Origin: Melampsora larici-populina 98AG31 | Taxonomy: Eukaryota; Basidiomycota; Pucciniomycetes; Pucciniales; Melampsoraceae | Direction: 5' to 3' | NCBI RefSeq assembly: GCF_000204055.1 | Contig: NW_006768786.1 | Coordinates: 295,260-359,259 of the forward strand | DNA: 64,000 nucleotides | Shown: piece after piece, positions 9,580-20,243 of the stretch | How positions within the stretch are numbered: position 1 is the first letter of the stretch | How the letters are laid out: every line of letters starts with the position of its first letter | Notes under the pieces: model-generated | Database searches by the model: none | The model's input: the letters and a program-made list of their open reading frames with translations, nothing else | Told to the model about the DNA's origin: nothing | Translations under genes and position numbers: made by a program

Positions 9580-11572
9580 CTAGGTTTTAGATGTGGTAGA
9601 TGGAGTAAGGTGCTTGAACAAAGTTTCTCCAATAAGAGCTGCCTCTTTGCGTGAAAGGTTGGTAAAGATTCGACTCATCTCGCCTCTTTTAGCAATGGAA
9701 TCCCAATTCTTTTTCACATATTCATAGGCAGACATACGTAATTCTTCATGTTGCCGAAAAAGTGGACTCATGATCTCAGATACCACATTATCATCTTGTA
9801 GGAATCTGATGATCTGTCTTCGGCATATGGATTTCAGTTCAGGAATCAACAACACTGTGAATCATCAGATGAAACCATCAGAGATCCTCAAATACGTGGC
9901 TCGACGGTGGCATAGAATGGACTCTGCTTACTATCAGCCATGCGGTATAAACTCTTGGGGCTTGTGAGAGTCTTGTACCCCGGTACAATGACATGAGACT
10001 CACTATAAGCTTTGGCCCAGGTGGGCCATGCAGGAAAAGGCAAAGTGTCAATCTGACACTCTAGCTTAACTTGCCTGTATGTAGATTGAAGGGGAGCAAA
10101 GTACAACGCTCTAATGGCCAAGAAGAATCAGTATCATGGGTTATAAGGAATTGAATTTCAATTTTTGATCTTCACTTACCCGCAAAATGCATAATCTATG
10201 AACGCTTGATAGGTTCGCCGACTGAATGATGAATTGACACTCAGTTTGGTTCAATCTCGTAATGTAAGTGAAGATAAAAATACTGACGATGTGTCCGTGA
10301 CATGAATGGTAGCCTTGAATTTATCACTCTGTAGTCACATATCCACACCACAATCACGCAATCAGTACATTACAAAATCCTATCAAATGAAGTGTTCTGC
10401 TTTGGAAAATGTGCAATTGATGAACATACCTTTTGTGGTTCGCGAGGGTCTTCATCAATGTCCCATTCATCATCAGAATCCTCGGCAAATACTTCTCCAA
10501 CATCTTGTCGAGTCAGCTGATCCGATGGAAATGGAGATTCATCTGTTTGCGAGGTTTCAGAGTATTCTTGCGAGTGCACTAGACGAGGTCATATAACGTA
10601 AACAAGGGATTTGTGGGACTATGATAGGATATCAAGGTGACACTTACATGATTGAAAATATTCAAACTTGGTGAGTATATGACTTGGAACATAAAGATTC
10701 TTGATAGTTCCTCCACGCTTTGGATGAAAGATCAGACGAGTGATGTCGATTGAGGGACATTGGAAAGAGCCAAGTGTGGTGCGCATCTGACTCATCGCTT
10801 CCTTCAGACCTTTCAACTCGCGTTCCATACTGATCATGAAGTTATCTGAAGATACTTGACGTGTTAGCAGTACTTTGAAGTAAAGGGCCTCCTGCGAGGA
10901 TGAGTGAGTAAAACGAAATCAATGCGTTACCTGAATCAACGTGAGGTTGGTTAAAGTACTTACGTAATGCGCTGCCTCATCGTACCATTTTACGATTTCT
11001 GTCGCTTTACCAACAGTAATAGTCTTCCATTCGACTAGCTCATTCGGTGGATTCAAACGTATCTTGCGAAACATTTTGAGCTCGCCCGCACGATGACAGC
11101 CAAACTGAAGGTGCAAAAAGGTGATTTGCACACATTCAAACATCCCATCAATGTCATGAACACGCCGGTCATCGATACGTAAACGTGTGCTGAACTTACA
11201 CAGAGCTTTACAGCCCATTTAGAATTGCCATAAGTATTCAGGAACGTTTCGCCCAGATGGAAAACCACCTCAGTTTGCTGAGGTTCGCTTGATTGCCCCG
11301 TTGTCTGACCATCTTCCAAAACTGGTGTATAATCTCGACTTTTTAGCTGGAATGCATATTTGGCCTGTGGATTCTCTATCATGGGTAAAGAGACAGTCAC
11401 ATCGATCGGCTTCTTTGACTTCAAAAGGCCAGAAACCTGCACAAAGAAACCGTTGATCTAGAAGATTAAGATCAGATGATTACTCTACCGATGGCTTGAG
11501 GAGTGAAGGAAAGTATAGTGATTTGGTATCTGAGCCTACCTCCAACGTACGGTGTTCGGCATGAGATGTCAT
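9580..11572 (-). CDS. BTB/POZ domain protein, possibly MATH-BTB (459 aa, nine exons)
   Basis: On the minus strand the exons are 11572-11540, 11457-11200, 11104-10964, 10891-10648, 10578-10430, 10328-10288, 10239-10180, 10110-9932 and 9854-9580. All join in one frame with GT-AG introns. Residues ~1-145 form a beta-rich region (KYAFQLKSRDYTPVLEDG, EVVFHLGETFLNTYGNSKW) that may be MATH-like. Residues ~165-205 begin the BTB fold (LIFHPKRGGTIKNLYVPSHI then LTKFEYFQS). An acidic insert follows (EDSDDEWDIDED), and the fold resumes with TIHVTDTS, TYQAFIDYAFCGALYFAPL and SLYRMADMLLIPELKSICRR. A BACK-like tail (SPLFRQHEELRMSAYEYVKK) ends the protein. Proteins of this kind usually bring substrates to Cullin-3 ubiquitin ligases. 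The gene appears intact. Its ATG lies only 54 bases from a transposon, so its promoter is probably inside or beyond that insertion. Confidence 0.85.
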
Positions 11573-11626
11573 AGTTTTTGGGGACATGGTATAGTTTGGA
11601 GTCTGTCGATGTTCAAGACGTTAATA

Positions 11627-13080
11627 CAGTGAGATTCCTTTATAAGCATGATGATGGTTGCACCAAATCCCATGCTAATATAAAAAATGCTTCTTATCGG
11701 AACAGACCCAATAGCAGCATAAAATGTGCTCAAAATTATGCTATGCTTAAATGTCATGCCTAGGGCCAAATTTTTATCTTTTGGCGCAGTAAATGGCCCA
11801 AATGAGTTGTAAAAAACATATAGAATCATGTATTGTTTGCAAAAGTGCAGGGAAAGAAAGCATTTGAGAAATAATTGGAGCAAACCAACTGAAGATTAGG
11901 TGTAAAACAACTTATTCAATAAGATCACACATCAGGCAATAAGCTGTGAAATGAGATTGATTGGCAAGATTATCGGGACACAGCTGAAAGTCGTAAAGAT
12001 GTAACCATTCCTCTCAGCTAAGCCCAGAGGGGAGGTCTGGCTGAGAGACAAGATGCGCACAAGAAGCTGATCAACAGATGAGGTTGACATATTTTAGATG
12101 AGAAAACATATCTGTAGATATAGAAATTTGATGTTTTGAAACTCCTGAACTTGAAGGAACTCGAGTGGTGAGGGAGAAAACGTGTTCTCAGTTTCTCATG
12201 CCAAACCTGGGTGCTCAGCTGTTGTCAGTTATGTAATAGTGGCTCTCAAACCTGCCCCAGTTTTCAAAAAACCCAGTTGACCCAGTTGTTTTTTGGCAGT
12301 AACTTTGTGTATCAACTTGACATTTGTTGACAGCTCCCAGCCAAAAATTCCACTGGTGCAACCAGGTTCACCATGTCTGTTTTGAGGTAGCATGTCGACG
12401 TGCTCACACCAATCAATTTCCGTAGAGGGTGGATATAACCTACAAACAGGTCTGAGAGCTAAGCATACAATTGCCTTTGTCAAGAGGTTCAGACAGCAAG
12501 AGTGTTAAATGGGCTCCTTTGTTCATAGTTCCATTGACAAACTGTACTTTTTTGATTGTCTATTATTATTAACAAAGGATTTGCATTTTCTAGAGACGAA
12601 TTGGATAAAGATCTGTTCAAATTTATTACACAACTCTCCGTGTGAGCACGTTGACGTGCTCATGGGGGACGGACATGGTGGTTTTTTGAAACTGGGTCAG
12701 GTTTGAGAGCCAATAATGCTCCAAAATGATGCACCTTTTGAATAATATGTACTAAAGAAACTTGGCAGCAAAAATGGACAGGCATTTTTTCAATTGGTCT
12801 TGGCTTTTTGAGTCGATTCAGGCTAAACTGTACTCCACTCCACTCCACTTCGCCTTCCTTTCTCACATCACATAGAAGCATAACCACGTGTATAAATTAT
12901 GATATGCTTCTTTTTTCATGCTTCACATGAAATTTTACAAGCATATCAGTCAAAACCTGGAGCATATGCTTAAAATGCTTATAAATCTGGATTTACCGCC
13001 TACCAAAAATGGTTGCACCATTTTGTATGCTTAATAAAAAATATGCTTGTAAAGGCAATGCTTAAAAAGGAATCTCACTG
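11627..13080. mobile_element. Non-autonomous pogo-like (Tc1/mariner) element, 1454 bp, with a nested insertion
   Basis: The ends are inverted repeats: the left begins CAGTGAGATTCCTTTATAAG and the right, reversed, begins CAGTGAGATTCCTTTTTAAG. TA flanks both sides, as expected for Tc1/mariner/pogo insertion. Many ATGCTTAWA/AAGCAT copies lie just inside both ends and look like subterminal binding repeats. No transposase frame is present. The element lies directly upstream of the BTB gene. Confidence 0.8.
12240..12712. mobile_element. MITE of about 473 bp nested in the pogo-like element
   Basis: Ends are inverted repeats of about 35 bp beginning TGGCTCTCAAACCTG. Inside are further inverted pieces, including a palindrome GAGCACGTTGACGTGCTC at 12644-12661 and a partner at about 12391-12408. 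The target duplication could not be resolved and the superfamily is not known. Confidence 0.65.
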
Positions 13081-13082
13081 TA

Positions 13083-13488
13083 CATACCACCCACTTCGGT
13101 AAAAAAAGTCGCATTAATAATTTAATGCAACTTTTACATCACGGTGAGAAATTTTCTCATCGTGTGTGTATAGTGGGTAGTGTCTAAAAGCGTGTAATGT
13201 CGGGCCGGTTAGTACGGCCAAAAAGCTGATTTATCAAAAACTCCATTGGATGAAAAGAACTTTCTCTACTGTAAAAATCGTTAAAAACAACATGTTCAAT
13301 ACAATTTTGGATTCCTATCGATGTGAGGATTCCAAATCTGCCATCGGCTTCAAAATTGGATCAATTTTGTGGGCTTCATGAGCCTTTTCTCAAAATACCC
13401 GATTTCACGCGTTTAGGCACTACCCACCATATATGTAAAATTGCATAACACTTCGTTTTTCGGGAACGTTTGGTAAAAGGTATGTAGA
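13083..13488. mobile_element. Degenerate MITE with a second MITE (13171-13432) inside it
   Basis: The inner pair of ends reads GTGGGTAGTGTCTAAAAGCG and, reversed from the right, GTGGGTAGTGCCTAAACGCG, flanked by TATA-like bases. The outer pair is weaker: CATACC...GCAACTTTTACAT at the left matches the reverse of ATGTAAAATTGCAT...GGTATG at the right. I read this as one small element inserted in another. No coding content. Confidence 0.5.
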
Positions 13489-13489
13489 A

Positions 13490-14076
13490 GGTATGTGATC
13501 ACTATTCAGCGCGATTGATCACAATAACAATTTGTGCCATCTGTTAAAGGAGGTCATCGACTTCAATGATGGTCAAACCAGTCAAATTTCCCTCCCCTCA
13601 ATGCCACAACATCATTTACTTTTTGACTTAAACATTCAAACTAAAGAGACTCGGGTGATTTTTCAATGTGATTTGTTTTTCAATAACATTGAACCTTTTG
13701 TGTATCAATGATCATCAATTGCATCAGAAATAAAACATCTTCAATAATGACAAATTTAAATCAAATAAGCAATATTTAACAAGTGAGGTAATCAACACTG
13801 AAATGTTTGAATGCTACTCGAGATAGAAGAAATTGTTTGTGATCCAGAGGAAAACAAGGAACTTGAGATTAATCAAAGACAGTCGATATCAAGATTGGAT
13901 GTGAATATTGATTGTTAAGATCGATCAAAGGAAAGGCCATATTGAGATCGAGAAGGTGATGTCAAGATCGAGGTTGTGTAGCGGATCCAATAGTTGAACC
14001 TAATGGAAGTTGGGGGGTGAGAAGTTGATTTTGTTAGTGGTAATGAGGGATGAAATTTGGTGAAGTACAAAAAAGA
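13490..14076. other. Intergenic, AT-rich
   Basis: No gene, tandem repeat or terminal repeat was recognised in this stretch. Confidence 0.4.
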
Positions 14077-14085
14077 GGGAGAGTG

Positions 14086-15181
14086 TAAACTTATCAAAGT
14101 CCCACGCTCGCGCCTACTCGCGAGGCGTCGAGCGAGGGACTTATGCCAAACTCGCACAAACTCATTGCTCAGGGTTGAAGCCTTTTGCAGGAGAGCGTCT
14201 CAAAACCCCTCTACAGCCTTTTCCTTCAAACAATGGTTCTCTGGACCAAAGAAAAAACTTGTTCGCCGTACTTTTCCGCACATTGTACATCTCTTTTTTC
14301 CCGAGGAAGTTTCTCCCTTCCTTCTTTAAAATTGTCTCAAAGTTTTTAACAATTTATATGTAGATGTAAACATGTGCGAGTTATATGTAGGTAGACTGCG
14401 GAGGAAAAAACCCGAAAGAACTCACTGGCACAACCTATTTTCCAAAGCAGTGGTTCGATCACATTGAGATCAGCTCATATGCTATTAAGACGTTCCAAAG
14501 GAGACCTCTTCATGACTTCAGTCAGAGACCGCAAACAGAAATCAGAGTCAGGCAGGCTGAATGAGCGATGAGATTGTGTATGATGCATTTCTGAATCTCA
14601 AATCGATCATCAAAAGCAATAAAATTATACACTCGCTTTTGCAAGCAGTCTGTCTGTATGGCTCATCAGGAAGTTGTGCTCCAGGATTTGATCAAAACAG
14701 AAGCCAAACGTGTCTTGAATTTGATCACATACACAGTTCTGATGTAATAAACCGATGAATAATAGAGGAGAAAAGAAGAAAGGAACTTACAATGCGACTA
14801 CATTTGGTGACTGTGCTTCCAGGCCACCGTACTACTTGGACAAAACGGTAATAACCAAAGTGACTTAGCACTCGCAGCAATTACACTGCAATGCTACATG
14901 TTACAGCTGAAAGGTTTTCAGCAACTTAGGGGTGATTTTAGAGAAGGAGGGGAGAAACTTCCTCGGGAAAAAAGAGATGTACAATGTGCGGAAAAGTACG
15001 GCGAACAAGTTTTTTCTTTGGTCCAGAGAACCATTGTTTGAAGGAAAAGGCTGTAGAGGGGTTTTGAGACGCTCTCCTGCAAAAGGCTTCAACCCTGAGC
15101 AATGAGTTTGTGCAAGTTTGGCATAAGTCCCTCGCTCAACGCCTCGCGAGTAGGCGCGAGCGTGGGACTTTGATAAGTTTA
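14086..15181. mobile_element. Non-autonomous Mutator-like element (MULE), 1096 bp, ~247-bp inverted ends
   Basis: The left arm (14086-14332) and the reversed right arm (15181-14935) are almost identical over ~247 bases. They begin TAAACTTATCAAAGTCCCAC and include a CG-rich palindromic patch (CTCGCGCCTACTCGCGAGG). The 9 bases GGGAGAGTG lie on both sides (14077-14085 and 15182-15190), which is the target duplication length of Mutator elements. The ~600-bp interior has no transposase and no recognised captured gene. The near-identity of the arms suggests recent activity or gene conversion. Confidence 0.85.
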
Positions 15182-15190
15182 GGGAGAGTG

Positions 15191-15545
15191 ATGGGTGGAA
15201 AGAGAGAGTGATGGAAAGTTGCAGTTGCATTAACTTCAAAAGATTCGACTTTTAGTCGTTTTCAAGAATGCGCACGATTTTTGCACATATGTGCAAAAAT
15301 GCGTGTGCGTCTTCTGTTGCATTCTGATTTACCAAATCACTTTTTGGGGTCACATATGTGACCAAAATTCAGTGCATCTTTTTGGTGGGGCGCAGTGGGT
15401 CGCACACGTCACACAACGGTTACCAAAGTGGGTGTACTTTAGCCTTTGATTTCAGGGATTGTTCTGGATTAGATTACACACACTTGTTCAACAATTTCAT
15501 TGATTTGTAACAGGACTGATCATAGGGTAAGGATTGGTACTGCTA
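15191..15545. other. Intergenic with two ACATATGT-centred palindromes
   Basis: A perfect 24-bp palindrome centred on ACATATGT lies at 15277-15300 and a perfect 16-bp one with the same centre (GGTCACATATGTGACC) at 15348-15363. Nothing coding was seen. Confidence 0.7.
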
Positions 15546-16163
15546 CACCACAAGGACACTCGGATGTCCTTGGGATGCCCGTTTTTTTTTTGCAGGGGGA
15601 CGGGTGTCCTGACGGAACGCTCTGCAGGACCCCAGCTCGGACATCCGAGCTCAGACAGCCCAAAGGTGTCAACAGTGAGCCCGGACGACTCCTCCTGAGA
15701 GTTCTGTGGACATCGTGAACAGCTGTCGCGGGAATACTGGCAGCAGCAGTACCCTCAGGGGAGCTTTGCGCTACCCTGCGGGAATTGGTGATGATAATTC
15801 AAGATCATTGCTTAGATTGTTTGTAGATAACCAGCTTGAGGCGTCTCGAGGACATGCTATAGGCTGTCTTCAAGACATCTTATATTCGTTGTAACAATCA
15901 CGCTAAATCTCATTTGGCTTTGGTCAAAAGACTTCGAAATTGTATATGAATACTCAATTGCTGTAGGATGAGCTAGATAGATATGTAGACTACTAGTGAG
16001 ATGACGACACAATATAATAACAAGAGAAAAAGGACTGCTAATGAAATGTACAATATTTAAATTCGATAAGCATATAGATATAAAAAACTACGTGATACTC
16101 CTAAACAACCTCACGATTTGAAGATCAGATCGATTAGACAAAACAAACATTGGATGTTGTAGA

Positions 16164-17910
16164 TTAGTTGGTGTTTGAGGACATGAAGTCGATTGCTTGA
16201 GAGATGTCAGCGTCAGTCGGAATCCTAAATTTTTCATCTGCCTTGATCTTGTCAATCGTTTTCTTTCCATCAAAGAAGCCTTGATCGGTTGCTAAAATAA
16301 TAGTATCAAAACTAGATGTACAAGAAGCACCAAGTCAGCTATGTAATCATCGCAAGGATTCAAAGAGGTGACTTACGCTCGGCGATAAGCCCTGGTGTCA
16401 TTTCTGTTTTCACCCCGAAGTGTGGCAAGCTGATGATCGGCCCAAGCCCAGTGCGATTGACCGGGACGCAACTTGCGCTCTTCTTGGCTAGCGAAGTGAT
16501 ATTTCACTGCCTCAATTCTCTGTAGGAAAAAAGATATTGAATATGTAAGTAAATCATCTGTAAAAGATTTTTGAAACTATTGACCAGGTAAGCGAATCGA
16601 GCTTGGGCTTTTGAATCTAAAGTAGTGTTGATTTCTTTCTCAGTGCGAAGATCTTGTGGGTTAAAAAAGCGAGCCAACTGTAACATGTTCCATGATCAAA
16701 GAGGTTCTATGGAGCTGCATGACAAGTAAGTGAGAGACAGCAAATAAATTTAAACTTGCCAGTAGTTGCAATTCAGACAGCTTCGGTACTGGCTGAAGTG
16801 GTTCATTTACTTTTGCATGAGGTACAAGTATATTTGTTAAGAGCTTTTAGATGAGAAGACAGTCAGTAGGATTGTGGGAATAAGAAGTAACAGGACATAC
16901 AACTACTCTAAAGTCATCCCGGACATGCCTAATTTTGGCTCCAAAGAACTTCATGAATGCCTCATGTTTCTTCAGATCGGTCAATGAAGTACCAAAGTCT
17001 GAAGGTAAATTTTCCAATTTCCATGAGTCGGATTGTTTCATGATAGCATTCTACATGTTGAGTTGGACAGTGAGTAATTTAAAACAAGAGAAGTATATAG
17101 AGAGATGTACCATAGCTTTCTTGTCAAAAGATCTTGCTATAGGCTTTTTGTTTGAATCGACTTTGAGGGTGTATGATTCAATCGTATGGTCTTGCAAGGT
17201 TTCACGTATGATCTTAGTGAGTCGAGTCTGGCAGAACCAATTGTCAGTACAATTCACCAACATCTGAACAAAGCTACTTACCCCCAAATCAGCAGCAGGC
17301 TTCCAGCCAGCAGCAGAGCGAAGCTGAGACGCAACGTTGTCCATATCTTGACGTGTCTTCTGCAAGAGGCAGACCAATGTGTGATATTGATTTTCAGTAC
17401 CAGTGATCTAAAACAACACAAGATTGTGGTGTTAGTAAGTAACCAGGGTAGCTCGTTGATGGATAGGGGCCTCACCGAGCTTATCCGAAGTGCTTCTGCT
17501 CGATATTTAGAATCAAGTTCGAATATGTCAGCAAGCTGATTCCATTGAGCTCGAGCTGCTGGCGCCATAGGTAGATGAGTTGAAGGTATGCCAGGCTGTG
17601 CAGTCTGAAAACGATTTTTATTGGTGTCATCTGAGTGAGGTGCTCGGTCAGAACTTGAAGGAGAATCAGGCGTTCTTTGGGGGTCAATCTGCATATGATT
17701 AGGACTGTTGCTATGATCTCTTCCGTCCTCGTTCCGATTGTTGTTGGGGTTTCTTTGAGAAGTACTCGAGCCAACAAATCTCAATGAAGATGGAAGTGAC
17801 TCAATCATTGGAACTTTTTAATCCAGATGAAACTGTTAGCCAAAGATAGACAAAGGGGAGGAAATCAACTTACGTGGAGACGCTGAACGAGAATCACGAC
17901 TTTGGACCAT
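16164..17910 (-). CDS. Unknown 383-aa protein, possible accessory gene of the Plavaka element (eight exons)
   Basis: Exons on the minus strand are 17910-17874, 17813-17476, 17407-17282, 17227-17111, 17050-16901, 16677-16585, 16519-16377 and 16311-16164. All junctions are GT-AG and keep the frame. Residues 1-~95 are Ser/Asn/Pro-rich and look disordered. The rest is mostly helical and charged, with WNQLADIFELDSKYRAEALR, LLQKTRQDMDNVASQLRSAA, WKLENLPSDFGTSLTDLKKH, MKFFGAKIRHVRDDFRVVV, SHWAWADHQLATLRGENRN and DQGFFDGKKTIDKIKADEKF. No catalytic motif or known domain was recognised, and there is no signal peptide or membrane span. It lies on the same strand as the Plavaka transposase, inside the proposed element ends. 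It is free of stops although the transposase is broken, which hints at more recent selection or an independent origin. Confidence 0.7.
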
Positions 17911-18178
17911 CTTAATGCTGAGATAGGTTGAGATTGAAACAGATGAACAAAGTACGAAAAGCTTGAGTGAACAGGAGTCAACCCCAAAAGCGCTTGAAGT
18001 TGAATGAAGATGAAGGGGACACTTGACACATCTTGATTGGTTTGGTCAAAGTACGTTTTAAATGACAGATGTGCATGCATCACTGCCATCATTTACTTGG
18101 GAAGACCGCACTGTTTTGAGCAGCAAGACAAAGTCATTCACATCAAACTCAAAACAATCAAAAAAATACAACATTTGC

Positions 18179-18568
18179 TCATATCTCAAATAAGGAGGGG
18201 TCAATATCTTGATATTTCCTTTTGTTCCCTTTGGATTTTGCCTTGTTGACATTATCTTTACCCATTTTATCCTGCTTCGCTTTATCTTTGTTTTATTGAG
18301 TAACTTTCCAACTGCTTATACCAATCTCGATACATTCATTCCATTCCTCACTTGTCCATTCAGTATATTTGATGTTTGCCACAGCTCGATGGTCTTCTGC
18401 TGAATATAGTGCACCCGAGTTTAGAATATATGCATTGACTGGTTTATGTTCAATTTGATACGGAGATTTAACTGGCATTTGTCCATTGTGTCTCGGTGGA
18501 CTTGACTGTGGTTGGCATTTGGCCAAATGACAATTATGTTGGACGTTGTAGAACTTATAACCCAACAA
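18179..18568 (-). pseudogene. Remnant of an unknown ORF with an in-frame TAA
   Basis: A minus-strand frame (…IKYTEWTSEEWNECIEIG…) runs to a TAA near 18293. It then continues in the same frame as a Lys-rich segment (KDKAKQDKMGKDNVNKAKSK…) to 18179. CAA-to-TAA change would explain the break. Function unknown; it may be a further exon or ORF of the surrounding transposon. Confidence 0.35.
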
Positions 18569-20243
18569 GGGTTATACAGAGCTGGAAGAGGATAATCTAC
18601 TAATAAAATGACTAGTAGAAGTTGTCTAAGGACTGCTCTTCTAAAACAACACAATCAGAAAGAGCTCTGTTGTATTGAGTACTGATAAGGCACCAGAGAA
18701 ATATAACTTCACACGTAATTTTAACTTCAAAAGCACACTTTGTATTACTATCAACACTGCTATAGTGTTATTCCCAATTGATAACTGAAAAAAAAATAAG
18801 CAATATCTGATTGATATTATTCCCAATAAGTCTTTATGACTATAAAACTAAAGTAAATTTCTCTTTATAACTGTAATAAAGGGCGTATTTAAGTGAACAG
18901 GTACTATTAAAATAAGTTTATGATGATAAACAAAATAATAATGGCGTAAATGATAAAGAAAAAAAGGGGAACAACAGTCCCAAAACCCTCTCAAAGTATA
19001 TATAACAATGTACTAGAACTTTTACAATGGTCAACAGCCTCAAAACCAATCAAATCCGCCCAAAATTCCCTAAAAACCCTATGATGACGCAATGTAATGA
19101 TTTTGTTACTAATAAATGATGTAATTTTCACAGCTAAAAGTGATCAATGACGCAATAATATGATGTACAGCACTTCTTATGATGAATACAGGTGATTTTT
19201 TCCTTGTAAACTAGCTGAAAACCAATTTTTGAGATTACGAATTTTTTCAGATGTGCTCCAATTTTTGATTACTAAAGTGCATCTTGTAGCCCACGTGTTA
19301 CTGATCATTTCTGACACCTACATGACCTACTTCTGATGAGTGATGAGTAAGATATTGAGTTGTGAAGTTAAGGTTTTTAGTGTTACATGTGACTTGTGAC
19401 TGTAAATTCGAGATTCACACCAATTCTTTATTTGCCTTATAACTTTTTACACACACCTCCGTTACTAATGATTTAAAGTTTGTACATTATGTAATCCACT
19501 CTTCTGCGCTGAATGAGCCATCTACCAACCTATTCTGACGTCATTTGACATATGTAATTAGCTGAAAACCTCCATTTTCCACGAATTTCACCCATTTTCT
19601 TCACTTTTCACAGCTACTACTATCTTTTTCTTGCTCATGTAATATGACATCATCATCTATAACCTTAAAAAACCCGGAAAATCCTCTTGGCAACCTTAAA
19701 TTCCATCACTACCACTATTACACAACCAAACTACACGTGTACCTCTTGTTTACCAACTTCGAAAAAGTGCTTTTTTCCTAATAACTTCTGTTTCTACTTA
19801 TCAACCTTGAAGATTAAAATTGTCATAGTATAATATAATGTTGTTCTTTCATATTCTAACCTCATAATACCCATAACTTTATTTTTACTAACCTAAAAAC
19901 CATTTTCCAACCTTTGTACCTATAATTTCGAATTTTTCTTATGTTTTTCTTTCTTTCTTTTTGTAATAAATTTGTAAGTAAACTATAATGATCTTAATAT
20001 ATAATGTGCAATAAAATGATGTAATGTTGACCTAATGACCAATACATAAGCCTACAAGAGCTTCAATTGATCAAAAACCTCCATTTCGAATTTTCTTTCC
20101 TGCTGAATCCTGCTAATAAACTGGTAAACTGGTAATTGTGAATTTTTTAATTGATCCCATAAATTGATCACCACAACGTTGAGTACACACTTTATCTTCT
20201 GGTGTAGAATATAGTGTCATCAGCGTACACAACAAGAAATGAT
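18569..20243. other. AT-rich non-coding stretch inside the Plavaka element
   Basis: No open frame with coding character was found. The words ATGATGTAAT and AAAACCTCCATTT recur, but no regular repeat unit could be defined. Confidence 0.4.

Noticed and set aside
14057..15239. Frames on both strands in the MULE arms that give the same peptide
   Set aside because: They are the two copies of one inverted repeat read in opposite directions, not genes.
15500..15894. GC-rich open frames near the left Plavaka end
   Set aside because: Composition and shared CCGAGCT words fit subterminal transposon repeats better than coding sequence.
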